Under the pieces are notes generated by a model. It worked only from the letters and a program-made list of their open reading frames with translations, did not search any database and was not told the DNA's origin. The translations under genes were made by a program, and so were the position numbers. A stretch of DNA of 48,845 nucleotides, from contig CAZKCI010000112.1 of assembly GCA_964551475.1 (NCBI GenBank), positions 1 through 48,845 on the forward strand, given 5' to 3'. This DNA comes from CAZKCI01 sp964551475. Lineage in GTDB: Bacteria > Auribacterota > Erginobacteria > Erginobacterales > CAZKCI01. This document shows positions 41,098 to 48,845 of this stretch, piece by piece (the stretch's first letter is position 1; each line of letters opens with the position of its first letter).

Positions 41098-42909
41098 ATG
41101 AAAATCCTCTGTTTGAGCTGGACCATGATTGCCTCGGTCGGGATGTACTTCTTATTTGCGGCAGGTCCATTGTATGCCGAGTCGGGGAGGTGGGAGATTC
41201 AGACAGTTGACACAGTATTTGCTACTTTGGGAGCAGACACCTCCATAGCACTTGATTCTTCCGGAAACCCGAAAATATGCTATTTGGGTTCCGGTGGCTG
41301 TCTTAAATATGCTTCCTGGAATGGCTCCCAATGGGCCATTCAAACAGTAGATAGCCAATATGGCGCTGGTGTTTATTCTTCTCTTGAGCTTGACTCCTCC
41401 AATGACCCACACATTGGATACTACGTTGCGGGGATCAGGTTGCTGAAATACGCTTATTGGAACGGAGCTCAATGGGTTATCAATATTTATCCAGACCAGA
41501 ATATTGGCAAATATTGTTCTCTTGCACTGGATTCCTTTAACCATCCGCATATCAGTTTCCTGGCCAAAGACCACGCCCTTCTATATACACATTGGGACGG
41601 CTCGATATGGAATAACCAAACAGTCTATTACAATGGCCCTACTGCCGGGGAGGCAGTCCTATATACAAATATAGTTCTGGATGCTCTAAATAAGCCCCAT
41701 ATAAATTACTGTCAGCAATTCGGAGACGGAGGAATAAAATATGCTTATTGGAATGGCTCAAACTGGAACATTCAGTCGGTAACTGACGCTGGCCCATATA
41801 CTTCTATGGCGCTAGATTCTTCCGGTAAACCCCACATCAGTTTCACAAGTCAAGGATGTCTTAGATATGCATCCTGGATCGGTACACAGTGGGACATCGA
41901 TATATCAGGTTGCGAGGCAGTTGACTGGCCATCTCTTGCATTGGACTCACTAGGGAAACCGCATATATGCTATCATGAATCAAATATTGGTTATGATTTA
42001 AAGTATGCTTACTATAACGGTCTGCAATGGAGTATTCAAACTGTCGATTCTGAAGGCGGCGTTGGTTATCACTGCTCTATCGCTCTAGATACTTCTGGCA
42101 ATCCGCATATAAGCTACTATGATGCGACTAACATACAACTCAAATATGCCCATTGGGTACCGTCTCGCCCAATAATCGATTCTGGGGATTACAATGGCGA
42201 CGGTACTTCCGATTTTGCCATCTTCCGACCTTCGCTTTCCCTCTGGAGCGTAAAGAATTTGACCCGGTATTACCTGGGGATGAATGGAGATATCCCCGCC
42301 TGCGGAGATTACAATGGGGATGGGACTAGCGATATCGCCGTTTTCCGGCCCTCTTTAGCTCTCTGGGCCGTCAAAAACGTCACCCGGCTCTTCTTCGGCT
42401 CTTCTGACGACGCCCCAGTCCCCGGTGACTATGGCGGGAATGGCACCTGCGGGATCGGGGTGTTCCGAGCCTCTTCGGGTCTCTGGTCCATCCGTAACCT
42501 CACCCGTGCCTTCTTCGGGGCGACTGGGGACTTACCTTGCCCGGGGGATTACAGCGGTGACGGGACGAAGGAGATGGGGGTGTTCCGGGGAGGCTCCAAT
42601 CTCTGGGCGATCAGGAACGTGACCAGGGCGTATTTCGGGGCTTCTTCTGATCGCTTGGTCCCGGGAGACTACGATGGGAACGGCACCTGGGAGGCAGCTG
42701 TGTTTCGCCCCTCTAACTGTCTTTGGTCCATACGCGGCCTCACTCGGACCTGTTTCGGAGGCGCCGCCGACACACCCATCACGGCTGACTTCAATGGGGA
42801 CAAGGTTGACGATATCGGGATCTTCCGGGCCACTGCCGGCTTATGGTCGATCCGGGACCTGACACGTGTGTATTTCGGTTCAACTGGCGACATCCCCGTC
42901 ACCAGGTAG
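41098..42909 (+). CDS. Secreted seven-bladed propeller plus FG-GAP-like repeat protein
   Basis: 603 residues from ATG 41098 after GGAGGGAG; the frame continues upstream without purpose. Signal peptide 1-27 (ending PLYA). Residues ~30-360 contain seven ~45-residue repeats with SLALDSSGNPHISYYD and LKYAHWNGSQW elements, fitting a seven-bladed beta-propeller. Residues ~362-603 are about six 40-residue DxDGDG repeats, ending GDIPVTR. These match the repeats of the three genes at 1670-8007. No catalytic motif. Probably a surface-exposed or secreted binding protein. The 3' codons are the source type of the scars that recur downstream. Confidence 0.85.
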   Translation: MKILCLSWTMIASVGMYFLFAAGPLYAESGRWEIQTVDTVFATLGADTSIALDSSGNPKICYLGSGGCLKYASWNGSQWAIQTVDSQYGAGVYSSLELDSSNDPHIGYYVAGIRLLKYAYWNGAQWVINIYPDQNIGKYCSLALDSFNHPHISFLAKDHALLYTHWDGSIWNNQTVYYNGPTAGEAVLYTNIVLDALNKPHINYCQQFGDGGIKYAYWNGSNWNIQSVTDAGPYTSMALDSSGKPHISFTSQGCLRYASWIGTQWDIDISGCEAVDWPSLALDSLGKPHICYHESNIGYDLKYAYYNGLQWSIQTVDSEGGVGYHCSIALDTSGNPHISYYDATNIQLKYAHWVPSRPIIDSGDYNGDGTSDFAIFRPSLSLWSVKNLTRYYLGMNGDIPACGDYNGDGTSDIAVFRPSLALWAVKNVTRLFFGSSDDAPVPGDYGGNGTCGIGVFRASSGLWSIRNLTRAFFGATGDLPCPGDYSGDGTKEMGVFRGGSNLWAIRNVTRAYFGASSDRLVPGDYDGNGTWEAAVFRPSNCLWSIRGLTRTCFGGAADTPITADFNGDKVDDIGIFRATAGLWSIRDLTRVYFGSTGDIPVTR

Positions 42910-43095
42910 CGAGGTGAAGCCATCGTGAGAACAGACTGGGGACATGAGGTTCGGCAAGACTGAACCAGCTTTGGACAGAGATGTCTGGCCGGGTATTTAT
43001 TATCGGGAGCCTTGGGATAGCATATCTAAAGCACCCATCGCTTCAGCACCTCGGCAAATGGCGGAATCTGTATAACAGCAGCTTCGGCAGATGCA

Positions 43096-43629
43096 ATGAA
43101 GAGAGCGATTAGGATTGGAATCTGGTTCATCGCCGTTCCAGTCATCCTCGTTGTTGGATTTGCATGCCTTTATATATTTGTCTTTGGTGTGAATCCGTGG
43201 ACCCTTGACAAACGGATTCAAGAAAGAAAGGCTTTTCTCGATAATCGGAATCAGGAATATTTTAAGACTATCGCCAATGGGATAGCGGAATTAATTGATG
43301 AAGCCAACCGAAACGGTGAATTGCACGAAATGTATTCAGATGATTTCGGCGAATCCCCTATTCCAGATGCCTTCCGTTCGCTAAAGCCTCGGGCAATAGC
43401 TGTGAACCCAATCAGAAATTCTGCCATCATATATCTAGAAAAAACTATGGATACTGGGGCTATTCTTTATGTCCGACGAAGTGAAGGAGAGCTCACTATA
43501 GAAGGATCATTTGGCGAACCAGGGCGAGAAGGTTACGTGGAGAAGGTCTACTTCAAGTCCAAACAGGACACGGATGGCAATCTGATCAAGCAGCCCCAGC
43601 CCCAGCCGTCTCCAACCCCGATTACATAA
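43096..43629 (+). CDS. Membrane-anchored protein with PQPSP tail
   Basis: 177 residues. One transmembrane helix (~8-30, IWFIAVPVILVVGFACLYIFVF), then a helix and an alpha/beta outer domain of unknown type, and a C-terminal tail QPQPQPSPTPIT. The same tail, at protein and DNA level, ends the proteins at 45004-45441 and 47848-48681. No ribosome site of strength is seen. Followed by copy 1 of the repeated 3' element. Confidence 0.7.
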   Translation: MKRAIRIGIWFIAVPVILVVGFACLYIFVFGVNPWTLDKRIQERKAFLDNRNQEYFKTIANGIAELIDEANRNGELHEMYSDDFGESPIPDAFRSLKPRAIAVNPIRNSAIIYLEKTMDTGAILYVRRSEGELTIEGSFGEPGREGYVEKVYFKSKQDTDGNLIKQPQPQPSPTPIT

Positions 43630-43630
43630 G

Positions 43631-43720
43631 GCGAGACACGACATCCCCGTCACCCGCTAGGACAGGCTGGAGGGGGAGGACGACTGACGGAAGCGTGTGT
43701 TGGGCTACGGGATCGAGGGC
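43631..43720 (+). repeat. Repeated 3' element, copy 1
   Basis: Includes GACATCCCCGTCACCCGCTAG (21 bases, 43640-43660), which translates as DIPVTR-stop, the end of the FG-GAP-like proteins. GACAGGCTGGAGGGGGAGGA, CTGACGGAAGCGTGTG and GGGATCGAGGG follow. Confidence 0.85.
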
Positions 43721-43725
43721 CACTT

Positions 43726-44769
43726 GTGAGAAGACTAATCGCATATTGTTTACGCCCATTAGCTGCGGCAACGATTCTACTGCTGTGTCCAAACTTTGCT
43801 CAGGCCCAAGACCCATCCCCATCACCTCTGCCAGAATATTTGTCCATAGTTGCAAAATGGCCGGGATATGAAACCCTGGAGGCAATGACTAGGATGTTCC
43901 GGGAAAAGGTGGATGAATTGCTCTATGTTGACGGAAAGCCCAAGCCGGGCGTCAGTGAGGATGATCTTAGATCCCTGGGGTTACTTTCCGCGATAATTGG
44001 CGAACATCTGGGGTTGCGGAATGAGCACGTCGAGACAGCGATAGATAAATTCGGCCCACCTCAGGCAATCCACGCGGTCCGCCAAAACAACATATTCCGT
44101 ATCACCATCCCCATTATCCTCGATTGGACTGAAGAGACTGCCGGAGAAACCGTCTGGCACAGCGACAGATCAACGCTGCTCATGAAATGCTATGAATACA
44201 GCGATCTGTACTTATGGACGGGAGGAGGGCTGGTCTTTGCGGCCAGCCCTCGCTCACCCCGTTTGGATAAATATGTGAATTTGGTCACGGCCCAATCCCC
44301 TATTCCAGCACCCGACATAGCTCCCGCATTCTCATCGTATTCAGCCTCCGAGGGCATGATGGAGTTTCAAGCATTTTCTGTCTGTACCGATATTCGGAAA
44401 GGACTGCAACTTTGTTCATCGGATGGGCCTGGCAAGGAATACGCTACTTTCGAATTTATCATCACAAGCCCTCTAAAATATAAATACTGCAGACTAGATA
44501 TTGGATACTCTTCAATTCGAACCAAAGAGGTCCATATTTCGCCCTTTGCTCTCTATAATTTTGTAGCGAAGCCGGAAAGGATGGCTGATATCCTGGGAGG
44601 TCCTAACATTATCTGGTTCTTTGCCGACGAAAATGATATTCATAATATGGCAATATTTGATGCCGATCCCAAAGAATGGAAATGCTGGTATGATAAATAT
44701 TACATATCGGCAGCAGAAGAATTCCACAGATCATATTCCGGATATAATGATCAATCTACTCCGCATTAA
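43726..44769 (+). CDS. Secreted protein, paralogue of 47198-47830
   Basis: 347 residues from GTG 43726 with GAGGG upstream. Signal peptide 1-28 (ending AQA), then QDPSPSPLPEYL. Residues ~45-185 align closely with the protein at 47198-47830 (PGYETLEA, DGKPKPGV, AVRQ-NIFRI, LYLW, AASPRSPR). The extra ~150 C-terminal residues are unique. Family unknown. Six cysteines in the mature part fit a disulfide-bonded exported protein. Confidence 0.75.
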   Translation: MRRLIAYCLRPLAAATILLLCPNFAQAQDPSPSPLPEYLSIVAKWPGYETLEAMTRMFREKVDELLYVDGKPKPGVSEDDLRSLGLLSAIIGEHLGLRNEHVETAIDKFGPPQAIHAVRQNNIFRITIPIILDWTEETAGETVWHSDRSTLLMKCYEYSDLYLWTGGGLVFAASPRSPRLDKYVNLVTAQSPIPAPDIAPAFSSYSASEGMMEFQAFSVCTDIRKGLQLCSSDGPGKEYATFEFIITSPLKYKYCRLDIGYSSIRTKEVHISPFALYNFVAKPERMADILGGPNIIWFFADENDIHNMAIFDADPKEWKCWYDKYYISAAEEFHRSYSGYNDQSTPH

Positions 44770-44836
44770 TATGCTAGTTCGGGTTATTGGGCAAGTACGG
44801 AGCATATCGCAGTAGAGCTAATCGCCGGGCCACCTG

Positions 44837-44983
44837 ATTCTGAACCCGGAGATTCTTCTCGTGAGATGCGTGAAGACAATCGGAGTGATGGCGGGGGTGG
44901 CGGCTGTCCTGGCGTTGAGGACCATGGGACAGCGCAATTCGAATCTCCAGTGCCTTTGCCATTCAATAGTTGGAGATTTCTGA
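44837..44983 (+). pseudogene. Orphan leader/signal-peptide module
   Basis: CCCGGAGATTCTTCTC-GTG (start 44861) followed by codons for MRCVKTIGVMAGVAAVLA is almost identical to the start of the gene at 47848. After ~20 codons the frame loses similarity and stops at 44983. It appears to be a displaced 5' module without its body, upstream of the lipoprotein gene at 45004. Confidence 0.6.
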
Positions 44984-45003
44984 AAAGACCTGCTTGGAGA
45001 ATG

Positions 45004-45441
45004 ATGAAAGCACAACTGATCACGATGGCAACACTAGTGGCCTGCCTGGGCATATCATGCAGTCTTGAACCAAGGCTCAAACTCTGCAACCACACCGAAG
45101 CCGATATCACAATATCCGTCGAGGGCTTGAAAAATCAAACAACAATCGCTAAAGGAGCAACGGCTGTTTTTACATTCCCATTTCAGCAAAAGCATCTAGT
45201 CATAACCACGGCATCCTCTGAGTCGCGCTATGATTTCCCGTATCCACCTCGCCAATACTGCGAGCCCGTTGCAGCGTCTGTGATTCATGCCCAGCTAGAA
45301 CCAGACGGGAAGCTCTACGTGTTCTTGCCCGACACGCACCTTCCCGCTGCTGATTTGTCTGCTCAACCAACTGGGTTCCCCTTGACTCCAATCAGTGTCC
45401 AGCCACCCCAGCCGCAACCGTCTCCAAGCCCGATTAGATAA
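45004..45441 (+). CDS. Lipoprotein with PQPSPSPIR tail
   Basis: 145 residues from ATG 45004, with GGAG seven bases upstream; the ATG at 45001 is equally in frame. Signal peptide with lipobox LGISC near residue 19. A small beta domain follows (LKLCNHTEADITISVEGL...ATAVFTFPF), then a Pro-rich end, PQPQPSPSPIR. The tail is shared with two neighbouring genes. Function unknown. Followed by copy 2 of the 3' element. Confidence 0.7.
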   Translation: MKAQLITMATLVACLGISCSLEPRLKLCNHTEADITISVEGLKNQTTIAKGATAVFTFPFQQKHLVITTASSESRYDFPYPPRQYCEPVAASVIHAQLEPDGKLYVFLPDTHLPAADLSAQPTGFPLTPISVQPPQPQPSPSPIR

Positions 45442-45564
45442 GACGAGACACGACATCCCCCGTCACCCGCTAGGACAGGCTGGAGGGGGAGGAAGACTGA
45501 CGGAAACGTGTGCTCGGGCTATAGGATCGAGGGGCGAGAGGAATGGGGAGATAACGCGGGTCGG
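45442..45564 (+). repeat. Repeated 3' element, copy 2
   Basis: As copy 1, but with one extra C in GACATCCCC that shifts the DIPVTR frame. It extends further: GGGGCGAGAGGAATGGGGAG-ATAACGCGGGT, shared with copy 3. Confidence 0.85.
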
Positions 45565-45575
45565 CGGGGAAAGAG

Positions 45576-45980
45576 ATGTTAGTTGAGTTCGCATCTATGA
45601 AAGTAACCAAGAAAAATCTCATTATGCTAGGGATATTTATAGTTCTTTGCCTGTTTGTCTGGTTTAAATGGTATTCGCATGTAGAAGTATCCCCAGTTAA
45701 AGAAGTAGTGACACAGATAAATCTCCGCATATTTAATTGCGCTTTAAGGGAATTTTATGAAGATTGCTCTCGGTACCCAACGACAGAAGAGGGATTGGCA
45801 GTGCTTATATCAAATCCCGGCATTAAAGGGTGGCGAGGACCATATATATCTAGGTCTCGCATTCCTTCGGATCAATGGGGCCATCCTTACTATTATTCCT
45901 TAGAACCTTCTACCATTTCAGCAGGTCGGGATGGAATTATTGGTACTAAGGATGATATTCAAGACCAGCCAAGCAGTTAA
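45576..45980 (+). CDS. Pseudopilin-like (GspG C-terminal domain) membrane protein
   Basis: 134 residues. A hydrophobic helix (~15-31) is followed by a GspG-type domain: LREFYEDCSRYPTTEEGLAVL, WRGPYI, IPSDQWGHPYYY and GRDGIIGTKDDI, including the Asp cluster that binds calcium in major pseudopilins. It lacks the GFTLIE prepilin cleavage site, so it is probably a fixed membrane protein borrowing the fold rather than a secretion-system pseudopilin. No other type II secretion gene is nearby. Confidence 0.8.
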   Translation: MLVEFASMKVTKKNLIMLGIFIVLCLFVWFKWYSHVEVSPVKEVVTQINLRIFNCALREFYEDCSRYPTTEEGLAVLISNPGIKGWRGPYISRSRIPSDQWGHPYYYSLEPSTISAGRDGIIGTKDDIQDQPSS

Positions 45981-46063
45981 CCAGTCGCTTCAACCGACTT
46001 TTACCCGGTGTTCGGAGGGTAAAAATGGGTGAGCTTGTCGTTAGATCCCCAAGCCCCATTTCC

Positions 46064-46173
46064 CCCCGTCACCCGCTAGGACAGGCTGGAGGGGGAGGAA
46101 TCCTGACGGAAGCGTGTGACTGGGCTATAGGATCGAGGGGCGAGAGGAATGGGGAGATAACGCGGGTAGGCGG
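46064..46173 (+). repeat. Repeated 3' element, copy 3
   Basis: CCCCGTCACCCGCTAGGACA (the DIPVTR end partly changed), the GGAGGGGGAGGA block, CTGACGGAAGCGTGTG, GGATCGAGGGGCGAGAGGAA and ATAACGCGGGT. The gap 45981-46197 holds only this. Confidence 0.85.
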
Positions 46174-46197
46174 AGTTATGCCCGTTGGGATGGAGAG

Positions 46198-46626
46198 ATG
46201 AAGGAACTCTGGATATTTTTACTCGCTATCCTGATTCTCACGGGTTTGGTCGTGATTCCTTTTGAGATCAGGCGAAGGCGCGCCCTGAAGATTTACTGGG
46301 CTCGATCCTGCACTGGAAGGGACTGGCGAAAGGCCTTTCCGGATGCTGACGTGGAAGAGTTCCGGAAGTTCCTCCAAGTGTTTGTTGACGCATTCGCCTT
46401 CCGGAATAATGCGCGACTCAAGTTCCGACCGTCCGACCGGATAATCGATATCTATCGAGCCTGCTATCCAATCGAAGGTTATCTCGACTCCCTGGAACTA
46501 GAGAGTTTTGCGATGAAGGTCCAGAAACTCTACAAGGTAGACATTGAGGCCTCGTGGAACCCGGAAATGTCACTGGGGCAGATTTTCGGGATGGCGGCCA
46601 AGAGAGGGACTCGAATCTCGTCCTGA
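46198..46626 (+). CDS. Membrane protein with DUF1493/acyl-carrier-like domain
   Basis: 142 residues; GATGGAGAG precedes the ATG. Transmembrane helix ~3-22, basic stop-transfer RRRR, then a domain with VEEFRKFLQVFVDAF, LKFRPSDRIIDIYR and DSLELESFAMKVQKLY. This resembles DUF1493, a compact acyl-carrier-like helical fold; the DSLELE serine sits where an ACP carries its prosthetic group. Whether it is modified is unknown. Confidence 0.6.
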   Translation: MKELWIFLLAILILTGLVVIPFEIRRRRALKIYWARSCTGRDWRKAFPDADVEEFRKFLQVFVDAFAFRNNARLKFRPSDRIIDIYRACYPIEGYLDSLELESFAMKVQKLYKVDIEASWNPEMSLGQIFGMAAKRGTRISS

Positions 46627-46676
46627 AACATATCGTTGTCTCGGGCGATCAGAAGCTTAGACCGGAGATCCATCTT

Positions 46677-47117
46677 GTGAGATACGTGAAGGCAATCGGA
46701 GTGCTGGCGGGGGTCTTGCCGATGATTATTGGTCTGACTGGATGCGTCATAATGAGTGAGAACATTATTATTAACCACACCAGCCATGACTTGATCGCGA
46801 AATATTATTTTATTATCGGCCAACAGATGGATGAAAAGCCGGGGAGCTACATAATCAGGCCGAACGAAATCAAGTCGTTTCATTGTCCCACACATCGTGA
46901 GTCCTTTCTTGAAGTATGGGCCGGAGATACCTTTATAGTTAAGAAGGAATTTCCAAGGAAAGCTATCGCCACACAAATTGAAATCCGGCAGAATGAACAG
47001 GGCGAGTTCCAAGTTAGAGGTAAATATGCAGATATTGGCGAATATCCGGATAAGTCTCATCCGGCAAGGAAGAGACCGTCAACAACAGGAGTGCCCTTTT
47101 CTCCAGCCACCCATTAA
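46677..47117 (+). CDS. Lipoprotein with shared leader module
   Basis: 146 residues from GTG 46677, after CCGGAG. The first codons (RYVKAIGVLAGV) are the repeated leader module. The lipobox is LTGC (Cys near 24). The mature part is a beta-rich domain of unknown type (IIINHTSHDLIAKYYFII, GDTFIVKKEFP), similar in outline to the lipoprotein at 45004. The C-terminal tail differs. A start at 46554 overlaps the preceding gene and is not used. Confidence 0.65.
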   Translation: MRYVKAIGVLAGVLPMIIGLTGCVIMSENIIINHTSHDLIAKYYFIIGQQMDEKPGSYIIRPNEIKSFHCPTHRESFLEVWAGDTFIVKKEFPRKAIATQIEIRQNEQGEFQVRGKYADIGEYPDKSHPARKRPSTTGVPFSPATH

Positions 47118-47131
47118 CCAAACCCATAAAT

Positions 47132-47180
47132 CAGCATCCCGCTCACCCGCTAGGACAGGCTGGAGGGGGGGAAGGGCCGA
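47132..47180 (+). repeat. Repeated 3' element, copy 4 (short)
   Basis: CAGCATCCCGCTCACCCGCT plus AGGACAGGCTGGAGGGGG, then it joins directly to ACCCGGAGATTCTTCTC, the 5' leader module. Here the 3' and 5' modules are fused with nothing between. Confidence 0.8.
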
Positions 47181-47197
47181 ACCCGGAGATTCTTCTC

Positions 47198-47830
47198 GTG
47201 GCAAGAGCAATCGTATACTGTTTCCTACCGTGGGCTGCGGCAACGATTCTACTGCTGTGTCCAAACTATGCTCAGGCACAAGACCCATCCCCATCACCGC
47301 GTCCGGAATATCTGCCAATGACCAAACAGCCGGGATACGAAACCCTGGAGGCGACAACTAAAACATTCCGAGATTGTGCGGATGAGTTGCTCAATGATGA
47401 TGGAAAGCCCAAGCCTGGCGTCAATGAGGATGACCTTGCAGTCCTGGGATTTCTTTCCGGGATAGTCAGGGAACATCTGCTGCTGGGGAATTTGACGATC
47501 GACGCGGCAGTGAATAAATTTGGTTCCCCACTCGCGGTTCATGCGGTTCGGCAGGACAATATATTCCGTATCGCCCTCAACTACATTAAACCTTGCGAAG
47601 ACAGGGTGTCCCTCGAATGGACAGAAGAGACCGACGGAAGAATCATCTGGCATGATAACAGCGGAACTCTACCTATGCAATGCTTCGAATACAGGAATCT
47701 GTACTTATGGGCGGTAAACGGAGTAATCTGGGCGGCCAGCCCTCGCTCGCCCCGCTTCGATAGATACATCGAGAGCTTTACGCTAGATTCGATCTCTCAG
47801 TTCACCCCGAAGAATAATGTACCCAGATGA
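47198..47830 (+). CDS. Secreted protein, short paralogue of 43726-44769
   Basis: 210 residues from GTG 47198, nine bases after GGAG of the leader module. Signal peptide 1-28 (ending AQA), then QDPSPSPRPEYL. It aligns over its full length with the first ~200 residues of the 43726 protein and lacks that protein's C-terminal domain. Its stop overlaps an ATG of the next frame. Function unknown. Confidence 0.75.
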   Translation: MARAIVYCFLPWAAATILLLCPNYAQAQDPSPSPRPEYLPMTKQPGYETLEATTKTFRDCADELLNDDGKPKPGVNEDDLAVLGFLSGIVREHLLLGNLTIDAAVNKFGSPLAVHAVRQDNIFRIALNYIKPCEDRVSLEWTEETDGRIIWHDNSGTLPMQCFEYRNLYLWAVNGVIWAASPRSPRFDRYIESFTLDSISQFTPKNNVPR

Positions 47831-47847
47831 CGGAGGAGATTCTTCTC

Positions 47848-48681
47848 GTGAGATTCGTGAAGGCAATCGGAGTGATGGCGGGGGTGGCGGCGGTATTGGT
47901 GGTTCCCTGGCTTCTGCAGGCTCAGGGGCAGAAAGTGGTGGATAAAGACGGGCTAGTTGAGCGAGATGGTCTATTCTACGAGCAGACATCTGAAACGCCA
48001 TTCACGGGAACAACGGTTTCATACCACCCGAACGGACAGATAAAGACTGAGGGCGAATTCCGGGACGGCGAGAGAAATGGGATATTCACGCTCTGGTCCC
48101 AAGACGGGTTGAAGCATCTGGAGGAAGAGTATTGGAGTGGTAGGGAAGAGTGGCGCTTGACGCAATGGTACGGGAATGGGCAGAAGTTTTCGGAAGGCAT
48201 GCTTAAAAAGCGAAAGCCAACGTTTCCCGACGGAGAGAAACCGTCGATTGCAGTCGGGTTATGGACGTATTGGTACCAGAATGGCCAGAAAAAGCGCGAT
48301 TCCGAGTATCAGGATGGGATTGAGATTAGCCGCGTTGAATGGGACGAATACGGTAACTTGATAAGATATTGTCCTCCACTCAAGACGGTGCAGCCAAGAG
48401 CATTACTTACAAAGGATGGACTAAAATATGAACGCGATACGAATGAGCTATTTTCGGGACTTGTAGCGGCTTACTGGGAGAACGGACATAAATGGCACGA
48501 AAAAGAATATCGCGCCGGTAAGCTGCACGGAAAGGCGTTCACCTGGTATGGGGAGAACGGCCAAAGACAGTCGGAGATCGAGTATCGTGACGGTGTTGAA
48601 GTCAGCCGAATCGAATGGGACACAAACGGCAACCTGATCCAGCAATCCCAGCCACAGCCGTCACCAAGCCCGATTAGATAA
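47848..48681 (+). CDS. Secreted MORN/YwqK-like repeat protein with PQPSPSPIR tail
   Basis: 277 residues from GTG 47848, placed by the leader module (GGAGATTCTTCTC-GTG); ATG 47827, overlapping the preceding stop, is the alternative. Signal peptide from the module (RFVKAIGVMAGVAAVLVV). The mature protein has about seven YwqK/MORN-type repeats: YHPNGQIKTEGEFRDG, WYQNGQKKRDSEYQDG, YWENGHKWHEKEYRAG and YGENGQRQSEIEYRDG. It ends QPQPSPSPIR. Such repeats form extended beta-hairpin arrays and occur in surface proteins and in some immunity proteins; no toxin partner is visible. Confidence 0.85.
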   Translation: MRFVKAIGVMAGVAAVLVVPWLLQAQGQKVVDKDGLVERDGLFYEQTSETPFTGTTVSYHPNGQIKTEGEFRDGERNGIFTLWSQDGLKHLEEEYWSGREEWRLTQWYGNGQKFSEGMLKKRKPTFPDGEKPSIAVGLWTYWYQNGQKKRDSEYQDGIEISRVEWDEYGNLIRYCPPLKTVQPRALLTKDGLKYERDTNELFSGLVAAYWENGHKWHEKEYRAGKLHGKAFTWYGENGQRQSEIEYRDGVEVSRIEWDTNGNLIQQSQPQPSPSPIR

Positions 48682-48772
48682 GGCGAGACACCTCACCCGC
48701 TAGAACAGGCTGGAGGGGGAGGAAGGGCTGACAGTGCGCGCTTGGGCTACGGGATCGAGTAGTCGGGGGAGA
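48682..48772 (+). repeat. Repeated 3' element, copy 5
   Basis: GGCGAGACACCTCACCCGCT plus AGAACAGGCTGGAGGGGGAG, GCTGACAG, GGGCTACGGGATCGAG. The part encoding DIP is deleted. Confidence 0.85.
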
Positions 48773-48784
48773 TGCCGCGAGAAA

Positions 48785-48808
48785 GCTGGCTAATGTCTGT
48801 TAGCCGGC
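48785..48808. other. Hairpin at the window end
   Basis: GCTGGCTAA (48785-48793) and TTAGCCGGC (48800-48808) pair with one G-U. Nothing else is seen to 48845. Confidence 0.4.
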
Positions 48809-48845
48809 TCACTTGACGGTGAGAATGAAGATCCATCCTTACGTC

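Noticed and set aside
43631..48772. Integron attC sites in the repeated 3' element
   Set aside because: GTTGGGC in copy 1 resembles an attC core, but it is not conserved in the other copies, and the element lacks the paired inverted cores; no tyrosine integrase is present.

Overview
The window comes from an uncultured, GC-rich, probably anaerobic bacterium. It carries a Ni-CODH-family protein with ferredoxins, a bacterial microcompartment shell protein, a sigma-54 promoter and many secreted proteins built from 40-residue FG-GAP/VCBS-like repeats. The phylum cannot be fixed from sequence alone. The combination recalls uncultured lineages such as Auribacterota or Omnitrophota, but that is a guess.

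Layout. Bases 1-9,900 are minus-strand genes for exported proteins: three consecutive proteins with DxDGDG repeats (one a subtilisin-type protease), an M23 lipoprotein peptidase, a LA_2272-like surface protein, and a HAD hydrolase. Bases 9,969-13,347 are a redox operon: an iron-sulfur protein, a small zinc-ribbon-like protein, a ferredoxin and a CooS-family protein in which one C-cluster cysteine is replaced by Glu. Bases 13,574-17,083 hold a YacP-type NYN nuclease, a degenerate NtrC-like AAA+ protein behind a sigma-54 promoter, and a two-gene operon of a BMC-T shell protein and a radical SAM enzyme. A likely stable structured RNA with its own UP element, promoter and terminator lies at about 17,421-17,729.

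A mobile element begins at tRNA-Asn (18,369-18,440). The gene of a large serine recombinase runs into this tRNA. Behind it lie replication genes: an ssDNA-binding protein, a primase-helicase, a putative Rep protein with three 22-bp iterons and an AT-rich stretch, a PD-(D/E)XK nuclease and small proteins, one with an SSB-like acidic tail. A MoxR/DUF3150-like/VWA-metallopeptidase triad follows (28,874-31,891). No capsid, terminase or tail gene is visible, so this may be an integrated plasmid-like element or part of a prophage. The right end was not found.

From about 32,000 the base composition becomes more AT-rich and the genes look like defence genes: a type IIG restriction-modification protein translationally coupled to an HNH-like nuclease, then three successive genes with HEPN-type RX4H motifs. 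An XRE/histone-like regulator is divergent from an odd 14-residue tandem-repeat protein.

The last 6 kb is a tandem series of small exported or membrane proteins. They are separated by five copies of a conserved DNA element, whose best copies still encode the last residues (DIPVTR-stop) of a repeat-protein gene. Several of these genes also share a 5' leader/signal-peptide module or a C-terminal PQPSPSPIR tail. The region looks like a modular, duplicating surface-protein locus and is, with the CooS variant, the most unusual part of the window.
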